This document shows, one piece after another, positions 56,101 through 61,223 of a stretch of DNA of 61,223 nt. Position 1 is the stretch's first letter. Every line of letters begins with the position of its first letter. This stretch comes from Muribaculaceae bacterium (GTDB lineage: Bacteria; Bacteroidota; Bacteroidia; Bacteroidales; Muribaculaceae). The stretch covers positions 1-61,223 of the forward strand of contig JAFLTM010000004.1 of assembly GCA_022509225.1 (NCBI GenBank), in the 5' to 3' direction. A program made the position numbers and the translations under genes. The notes beneath the pieces are model-generated. The model saw nothing but the letters and a program-made list of their open reading frames with translations. It had not been told where the DNA came from and ran no database searches.

Positions 56101-56136
56101 CAAAGTTAACATAATATTCCAAGACCCACAAAGTTA
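56101..56136 (-). promoter_or_regulatory. Promoter of the meaB operon
   Basis: Minus strand: TTTG (56132-56129), 20-base spacer, TAACTTTG (56108-56101). The -33 TTTG is itself part of a second TAACTTTG (56136-56129), 28 bases upstream. Predicted leader about 95 bases before 55998. Confidence 0.58.
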
Positions 56137-56180
56137 GAAAATATTCCTATGTGTCTCTTGACTCCCCGGAGTCACTGCTG

Positions 56181-57248
56181 TCAGTTTATGCCTACTATCC
56201 TTATTGTTTGCAATGGGAAAAAAGGATCATCGCTGATTATATCGCAATTTATCCGGAAAGGACCTTTCGGTATATCCTTTCTATGCAGGCTGAGGTTTAT
56301 ATATTGGCTGTCACCCGGCTGCATGGTGTCGGTGAAAGAACCTTTTTTCAAAATATTCGATTCGTCGGATATGGCATATATGTGCAAGGGGCCGGTTCCG
56401 GTATTATGAATCTCAAAACCACATTCAAAATCACCGTTTTTGTCAAGCCGGACCATTACATAATTATTTTCGAGGTTCAGCAACCCATAATTCCCAAGAG
56501 AGGAATTGAGATCATCAATCTTGGGCATAATCATTGTTGAAACATTTATGTCAACAGTGTCGGAAGAAGACACATCGGGTAGGATTTTTCCCGATATGAT
56601 CCCTTTGCCATAAAAGCCGATACTGTCGGAATCAATCTCACATACCAGGGAGGCATCTTCACCCGGACTTATTGCAGACGGTTCAATCTTTAAAACTAAT
56701 CCGGGATCAGTCGAGATAATTTGAGGTTGTAAAGTGTCGTGACTTTGATTATATAACTCGATAAACAGATGCCTTTTCATCCCCTTTACGAGAGTGTCGG
56801 TTTTTAAATAGTCGCGCTCAAGTCTGAGATTTCCGGATTGAAAAGGGTATGCTAACCCAAGAGTTTCTTTGTTGCCCATTACAATGCCGCTGATTTCCAA
56901 TGTAACGGGTTTTTTCTCATCAGTGACGTAAAGCTCGATTTCCTGAAGGAATTTCCCGAATTTTCTTGTAGGGTCAAAGGTAAATGTGATGATGGCGGTG
57001 TCTCCGCCTTGAATTTTGCCCGAAGGATAACTCACCTCGGTACACCCGCATGATGAGACAGACTTCAGAATAGACACGGACTTCCTGCCGGTGTTCACTA
57101 TCCCGGTTTCTTTAACCACGGGGCCGTTGCTTTCTTCAATAATCCCTAAATTAATCTCATTTTCAATCCATTCTAATTTTTCTGCGGCATGTGTCAGGGA
57201 AAAATTTGATGTTAGAAAAAACAGCAGCGACAGAAAATGGATTTTCAT
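56181..57248 (-). CDS. DUF1573-domain protein, exported
   Basis: 355 residues with a signal peptide (ends near T-H-A-A). A first DUF1573 domain at about 25-125 has S-S-C-G-C-T, the cysteine motif shared by the family, followed by F-T-F-D-P-T. Two further Ig-like beta regions make up the rest; the last (F-E-C-G-F-E-I-H-N-T-G) resembles the ASH/choice-of-anchor folds. These proteins are common in Bacteroidales envelopes; function not established. The ATG overlaps the stop of the smaller DUF1573 gene by four bases. Confidence 0.8.
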   Translation of the reverse strand: MKIHFLSLLFFLTSNFSLTHAAEKLEWIENEINLGIIEESNGPVVKETGIVNTGRKSVSILKSVSSCGCTEVSYPSGKIQGGDTAIITFTFDPTRKFGKFLQEIELYVTDEKKPVTLEISGIVMGNKETLGLAYPFQSGNLRLERDYLKTDTLVKGMKRHLFIELYNQSHDTLQPQIISTDPGLVLKIEPSAISPGEDASLVCEIDSDSIGFYGKGIISGKILPDVSSSDTVDINVSTMIMPKIDDLNSSLGNYGLLNLENNYVMVRLDKNGDFECGFEIHNTGTGPLHIYAISDESNILKKGSFTDTMQPGDSQYINLSLHRKDIPKGPFRINCDIISDDPFFPLQTIRIVGIN

Positions 57249-57655
57249 TTTTTGGGAATTACCGTGCCCCTTATTTTCAAACTTACCTTACCGGGATTGC
57301 CGTTACTGCGGATAACGACATTTTTGGTGAATCCTCCCGGACGTCCGAGCGGGTTATAGGTCACCTTAATAACACCGGTTTTACCGGGCGCGATGGCTTG
57401 CTGAGGATATTCCGGTTTGGTGCATCCGCATTCTGCTCGGGCGGAATTTATCACCAAGGGCGCATCTCCATCATTCTCAAAAACAAACTCATGAGTCACC
57501 GGTCCGCCGTTCTCTTTTATATTGCCGAAATCAAATACTGTTTCTTTAAATTTCATGCCGGCTTTTTCTGTTTTTTCTGCCGAGGCAATAAACGAGAATG
57601 CGGGAGAGAGCACGCAACACAATACTAATGTTATAATGGGAAAAACTCTTTTCAT
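57245..57655 (-). CDS. Small DUF1573 protein, exported
   Basis: 136 residues: signal peptide and a single DUF1573 domain (F-D-F-G-N-I-K-E-N-G-G-P-V, A-E-C-G-C-T, Y-N-P-L-G-R-P-G). The same cysteine pair as in the larger neighbour. It is the first gene of a two-gene unit; the pair may form a periplasmic complex. No function is assigned to the family. Confidence 0.82.
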   Translation of the reverse strand: MKRVFPIITLVLCCVLSPAFSFIASAEKTEKAGMKFKETVFDFGNIKENGGPVTHEFVFENDGDAPLVINSARAECGCTKPEYPQQAIAPGKTGVIKVTYNPLGRPGGFTKNVVIRSNGNPGKVSLKIRGTVIPKK

Positions 57656-57729
57656 ACCTGATTAATTGAAAATTTATCCGAAAGTTAAGTAATTTGTGAA
57701 AAAACTCCAACTTCAAATTCGTCACTATC

Positions 57730-57760
57730 TTTGCCCTCTATATTTTTTTAACTAAATTTG
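57730..57760 (+). promoter_or_regulatory. Promoter of the GlsB-like gene
   Basis: TTTG (57730-57733), 19-base spacer, TAAATTTG (57753-57760): full consensus. Predicted start near 57767, about 30 bases before the ATG at 57796. Confidence 0.68.
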
Positions 57761-57795
57761 CACCCTAAGGAACTTTGCAGTATAAATAAGATTAC

Positions 57796-58740
57796 ATGCA
57801 ACCGATAATCGAACCCATAGACCGAGAGTTGATTATAAATGAATTAACTCCAGACCGACTTCTCAGGAAAGCAAACAAGGGCGACAATGAGGTGTATGTT
57901 GTGGATGCCTTCAATGCACCCAACACCATGAGAGAGATCGGAAGGTTGCGTGAAATAGCGTTCAGAGATGCCGGAGGAGGAACCGGCAGCGAGTGTGATA
58001 TTGACGAATTCGACACCATGGAGGTGCCGTGCCGCCAACTCATCGTTTGGGATCCCAAAGATCGTGAAATCGTAGGTGGCTATCGTTTTATACTCGGTGA
58101 GGACATAAAATTCAAAGAGGGGATTCCTCAGATCGCAACTTCCCACATGTTTGAATTTTCTTCAAAATTTCTTGAAAACTACCTTCCCAACACATTGGAA
58201 CTGGGCAGGTCTTTCGTGTCGGTGGGATATCAGAGCACACGCTCAAACACAAAAGCCATCTATGTTCTCGACAACCTTTGGGATGGTCTCGGTGCATTGA
58301 CGGTTATTTATCCCCAGATCCAATATCTTTTTGGAAAGGTAACCATGTATCCGGCTTATGGTATATATGGCAGGGACATACTTCTAGGATTCCTTCACAA
58401 GCATTTTCATGACTACGACAGACTTGTGTGGCCGATAGAGGAACTGCAAAGTGAAGCGCTGTCTCCTGAAATTCAGCGAATCTTCACCGGCGAATCTTTC
58501 AGAGAAGACTATCGTATTCTTAATCAGAAAATAAGATCACTCGGACAGAATATACCTCCTCTTGTGAATGCATACATGTCGTTGTCTCCGACAATGAAAG
58601 TTTTTGGCACTGCCATCAATAAGGAATTCGGCAATGTGGAGGAAACCGGTATCTTCTTTAAAATATCTGAGATTTTCGATGAGAAAAAAAGAAGGCACAT
58701 CCATTCTTTTTTAGAATCCGAAACATCATTTGTTAAATAA
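57796..58740 (+). CDS. glsB: GNAT-type N-acyltransferase (GlsB/OlsB-like, hemolysin family)
   Basis: 314 residues. Features of the Bacteroidales 'hemolysin' GNAT family: L-R-E-I-A-F-R-D-A-G-G-G-T-G near residue 50, C-D-I-D-E-F-D, C-R-Q-L-I-V-W-D, G-G-Y-R-F, L-E-L-G-R-S-F-V, then A-L-T-V-I-Y-P. In B. thetaiotaomicron GlsB (BT3459) joins a 3-hydroxy fatty acid to glycine, the first step of glycine lipids. There the O-acyltransferase gene glsA is adjacent; here the next gene is LegB instead. The family call is firm, the glycine substrate is inferred. Confidence 0.75.
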   Translation: MQPIIEPIDRELIINELTPDRLLRKANKGDNEVYVVDAFNAPNTMREIGRLREIAFRDAGGGTGSECDIDEFDTMEVPCRQLIVWDPKDREIVGGYRFILGEDIKFKEGIPQIATSHMFEFSSKFLENYLPNTLELGRSFVSVGYQSTRSNTKAIYVLDNLWDGLGALTVIYPQIQYLFGKVTMYPAYGIYGRDILLGFLHKHFHDYDRLVWPIEELQSEALSPEIQRIFTGESFREDYRILNQKIRSLGQNIPPLVNAYMSLSPTMKVFGTAINKEFGNVEETGIFFKISEIFDEKKRRHIHSFLESETSFVK

Positions 58741-58765
58741 AAGCACCCGGAGTTATAAGTCTGAA

Positions 58766-59746
58766 ATGAAAAAAGTTGCTGTAACCGGAGCCGATGGATT
58801 CATAGGGAGCCATCTTGTGGAAACATTGCTTACGCGTGGATGCGACGTACGGGCATTGTCTCAATATAATTCATTCAACAACTGGGGGTGGCTTGAGGAT
58901 ATTCCGGGGGAAAAGAGTCTTGATGTATGGAGCGGAGATGTAAGAGATCCATCCTTTTGCAGAAAATTTATCGAGGATTGCGACACGGTGTTTCATCTGG
59001 CGGCTTTAATAGCGATACCTTACAGTTATATAGCACCTGACAGCTATATAGACACAAATGTGAAAGGCACACTCAATATCTGCCAGGCGGTGAAAGAGCA
59101 CGGAGGGCAAAAGTTGCTTGTCACTTCCACGTCTGAAGTCTATGGCACTGCACGATATGTGCCTATTGATGAAAAACACCCGAAACAACCGCAAAGTCCC
59201 TATTCGGCATCAAAGATTGGGGCAGATGCAATAGCATTAAGTTTTTACAATGCTTTTGGCCTTGATGTCACCATAGTCCGACCGTTCAACACTTATGGGC
59301 CGAGGCAGAGCGCACGGGCGATAATACCAACCATAATCTCACAGATAGCCGCAGGACAAAGAGAGATAAAGGTCGGAGATCTGACACCCACCAGAGATTT
59401 CAACTATGTCACGGATACATGTGCGGGTTTCGTGGATATAGCTATGACTCAAGACACAGCCGGCAGGGAAATCAATATTGCCACTGGAAGAGAGGTGAGT
59501 ATGGAAGAGTTGTTCTCCACTATAGCCAGACTTATGAAAGCGGATGTGAAATGGGTAAGGGATCCTGAAAGAATCAGGCCTTCCGGAAGCGAGGTTTTTC
59601 GTCTTCTGGGCGACAATTCCTTAATTACATCATTGACCGGGTGGAAACCAAAAGTCAGTCTTGAAGAGGGGCTTGAAAAAACCATACGGTGGTTTACCGA
59701 CAGGGAGAATTTAAGACTTTATAAAACAGATATCTATAACAGATGA
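58766..59746 (+). CDS. legB: NAD-dependent sugar 4,6-dehydratase (LegB-like)
   Basis: 326 residues from the ATG at 58766; the frame extends back into the GlsB gene but M-K-K-V-A-V-T-G-A-D-G-F-I-G-S-H is the natural start. Extended SDR: G-A-D-G-F-I-G (NAD), catalytic T-S-T-S-E-V-Y and Y-S-A-S-K, R-P-F-N-T-Y-G-P-R-Q-S. The Y-N-S-F-N-N-W-G-W-L segment after the second strand is characteristic of LegB, which dehydrates GDP- or UDP-GlcNAc in legionaminic acid synthesis. It is followed by an ATP-grasp and a CMP-sugar synthetase, consistent with a nonulosonic acid cluster. Confidence 0.85.
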   Translation: MKKVAVTGADGFIGSHLVETLLTRGCDVRALSQYNSFNNWGWLEDIPGEKSLDVWSGDVRDPSFCRKFIEDCDTVFHLAALIAIPYSYIAPDSYIDTNVKGTLNICQAVKEHGGQKLLVTSTSEVYGTARYVPIDEKHPKQPQSPYSASKIGADAIALSFYNAFGLDVTIVRPFNTYGPRQSARAIIPTIISQIAAGQREIKVGDLTPTRDFNYVTDTCAGFVDIAMTQDTAGREINIATGREVSMEELFSTIARLMKADVKWVRDPERIRPSGSEVFRLLGDNSLITSLTGWKPKVSLEEGLEKTIRWFTDRENLRLYKTDIYNR

Positions 59747-60693
59747 GTCTTCCATCATTAAATATCATGCTGCTTGGAGGGGGTAGGAAGGTTTCCCTCT
59801 CCCAACAGTTTAAAAAGAGCGGGGAAAAACTTGGATTCAACGTTTCAATTTTCAGTTACGACCTTTCGAAGGAGGTGCCGATTGTGCTTGAGGGAGAGGT
59901 GATACAAGGTATGCCTTGGACTGACCCGTCGGTGGTGGGCGATATTTGTAATGTCGTCACAAACAAAAATATAGACATACTCCTTCCTATGCAAAACGGT
60001 TCGATTGAAGTTGCATCCATTTGTAGGGTCAGACTTCCGGATGTTTTTATCCCGGTGACTGATTTTTCTGTGGCTAAACCTCTTTTCGATAAAAAGGATG
60101 CGGCAAAGTTATTCAAAGAATTGAAATTGCCAATCCCCAAGACCTACTCTGTCCTCAGTGCCAAAATGCCTGCTATAGTCAAACCCCGGAGAGGAGGAAA
60201 ATCAAGGGGTATCCAGATTTTCAGGGATATGGATGATTTGATGCACCTGCAGAATCTCGACAACTATATAATTCAAGAATATATTGAGAATTTCAAGGAG
60301 TTCACCGTTGATGCCTATATCAATATGGAAGGGGAGATATTGACGACTGTGCCACGGGAACGCTTGGAGATCATGGGAGGGGAGTCAACAAAGACCATAA
60401 CCTGCAGGAATCAGCACCTGGAACAGTTCGCAAAGGATATAATCAGAAGACTCCGCCTGTGCGGTCCTGTCAACATCCAGTTCCTCTATGACAAAGATAC
60501 CGACCGCTATCTCCTTCTTGAAGTGAATCCTCGTCTTGGTGGCGCTGTTATCTGTTCAGTGTTGGCAGGTGCTCCTATAACCGATTACATTATTTCCGAG
60601 GCAAAGGCTTTGCCCCTGATTCCATGTGACGATTGGAAAGATCGCACATTAATGGCAACGTATCAAAAAGAGGCGGTCTTCTTTAATTCTTAA
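59743..60693 (+). CDS. ATP-grasp ligase in nonulosonic acid cluster
   Basis: 316 residues; ATG overlaps the LegB stop (ATGA). Carbamoyl-phosphate-synthase-type ATP-grasp: N-terminal N-I-M-L-L-G-G-G-R, A-I-V-K-P-R-R-G-G-K-S-R-G (ATP lysine and glycine loop), Y-I-I-Q-E-Y-I, and L-L-E-V-N-P-R-L-G-G (Mg2+ ligands). Such enzymes form an acyl phosphate and join it to an amine. No ATP-grasp is part of the standard legionaminic or pseudaminic pathway I know, so it may add an amino acid or other acyl group to the sugar. Substrate unknown. Confidence 0.82.
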   Translation: MSLPSLNIMLLGGGRKVSLSQQFKKSGEKLGFNVSIFSYDLSKEVPIVLEGEVIQGMPWTDPSVVGDICNVVTNKNIDILLPMQNGSIEVASICRVRLPDVFIPVTDFSVAKPLFDKKDAAKLFKELKLPIPKTYSVLSAKMPAIVKPRRGGKSRGIQIFRDMDDLMHLQNLDNYIIQEYIENFKEFTVDAYINMEGEILTTVPRERLEIMGGESTKTITCRNQHLEQFAKDIIRRLRLCGPVNIQFLYDKDTDRYLLLEVNPRLGGAVICSVLAGAPITDYIISEAKALPLIPCDDWKDRTLMATYQKEAVFFNS

Positions 60694-60696
60694 AAG

Positions 60697-61223
60697 ATGG
60701 AATCAAGATCCACACTCTTTCTTGTGCCTGCAAGGGGTGGTAGCAAAGGTATCCCATCAAAAAATCTAAAAAATTTCTGCGGAGAACCTTTGGTTTCACG
60801 TGCGGTTAAGCAAGCGATAAATTGCGCAGGAGCAAACGACACCGTGTTCCTTTCCACCGATTCTAATGAAATCAAAAAGGCTGCTGAAATAGCGGGTGCA
60901 GATATCCCTTTCATTAGGCCGGCGGAACTTGCCACAGACACGGCTTCCACCTATGATGTGATAATCCATGCTTTAAAAGAGTTTAAACAAAGGGGAAAGG
61001 AATTTGAAAAAGTGGTGCTTCTTCAACCCACCTCTCCTTTTCGTGAGGAGGAAGATATTTATGGGGCAATCGGTCTATGGAGTCCTGAAATAGACATGGT
61101 GGTCAGCGTAGTTGAATCAAAGTCTAATCCTTACTTCAATCTTTTTGAAGAAGATAATTCCGGTTATCGTCATATCTCAAAAGGGAACGGACTCTATGTA
61201 AGAAGGCAAGATGTGCCAAGAGT
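60697..61223 (+). CDS. CMP-nonulosonate (acylneuraminate) cytidylyltransferase, cut by window edge
   Basis: Only the first 175 codons are present; the gene runs off the right edge. Starts M-E-S-R-S-T-L-F-L-V-P-A-R-G-G-S-K-G-I-P-S-K-N, the N-terminal CTP-binding motif of NeuA/LegF enzymes; L-L-Q-P-T-S-P-F-R and S-V-V-E-S-K-S-N-P are further family marks. It activates a nonulosonic acid as its CMP derivative. ATG three bases after the ATP-grasp stop. Legionaminate specificity comes from the LegB neighbour only. Confidence 0.88.
   Translation, partial: MESRSTLFLVPARGGSKGIPSKNLKNFCGEPLVSRAVKQAINCAGANDTVFLSTDSNEIKKAAEIAGADIPFIRPAELATDTASTYDVIIHALKEFKQRGKEFEKVVLLQPTSPFREEEDIYGAIGLWSPEIDMVVSVVESKSNPYFNLFEEDNSGYRHISKGNGLYVRRQDVPR

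Noticed and set aside
1-61223. tRNA/rRNA genes, CRISPR arrays, insertion sequences, phage genes, toxin-antitoxin pairs
   Set aside because: No cloverleaf-like stretch, regular repeat-spacer series, transposase or integrase motif was seen on either strand.

Overview
The window looks like the chromosome of a gut-type Bacteroidales bacterium. The evidence is two SusC/SusD pairs, two hybrid two-component regulators (HTCS), promoters of the TTTG / TAnnTTTG type, a serine-type sulfatase, a MINPP-like phosphatase and a GlsB-like acyltransferase. Species cannot be fixed from sequence alone; a Muribaculaceae- or Bacteroides-like commensal fits. I see no tRNA, rRNA, CRISPR array, insertion sequence or phage gene, and no gene-free stretch longer than 300 bases.

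Layout. 1-4.6 kb: the start of parC, a DUF3298-like lipoprotein, a Nudix hydrolase, a secreted alpha/beta hydrolase and a histidine phosphatase. 4.6-11 kb: a minus-strand exopolysaccharide operon (WecA-like initiator, Wza-like export lipoprotein, Wzc-like tyrosine kinase, CpsB-type phosphatase, EpsG-type polymerase) with no glycosyltransferase gene of its own, divergent from a Wzi-family gene. 12.7-15.7 kb: small lipoprotein, SDR, VTC-domain protein, YiiX-like hydrolase. 15.7-27.9 kb: a compact fructan utilisation locus (SusD, SusC, HTCS with a periplasmic-binding-protein sensor, GH32, MFS importer, fructokinase), closely resembling the B. thetaiotaomicron fructan locus but with only one GH32 enzyme.

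28-50.1 kb: a second, larger locus for a uronic-acid-containing, probably sulfated glycan. It has a propeller-type HTCS; an operon kduD - GatC-like EIIC - KDG kinase - KDPG aldolase - kduI - DUF4861 - membrane-anchored AraC-type regulator; a convergent operon heparinase II/III lyase - GH88 - DUF2264; and susC - susD - sulfatase. The parts form a full route: lyase and GH88 release an unsaturated uronate, KduI isomerises it, KduD reduces it to KDG, and kinase and aldolase split it to pyruvate and glyceraldehyde-3-phosphate. Two features stand out. KduI carries an N-terminal signal peptide, so the isomerisation is predicted to occur in the periplasm. The only inner-membrane transporter is an orphan PTS IIC-type protein with no IIA/IIB genes beside it. 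This is the best candidate in the window for something not well described: periplasmic isomerisation followed by import through a PTS-independent EIIC.

50.1-57.7 kb: a minus-strand operon mixing meaB, an acyl-CoA synthetase, prfB, a GT8 glycosyltransferase and a TupA-like ATP-grasp protein, then two DUF1573 genes. 57.8 kb to the end: a GlsB-like acyltransferase followed by the start of a nonulosonic acid (legionaminic-type) cluster with LegB, an ATP-grasp ligase and a CMP-sugar synthetase cut by the window edge.
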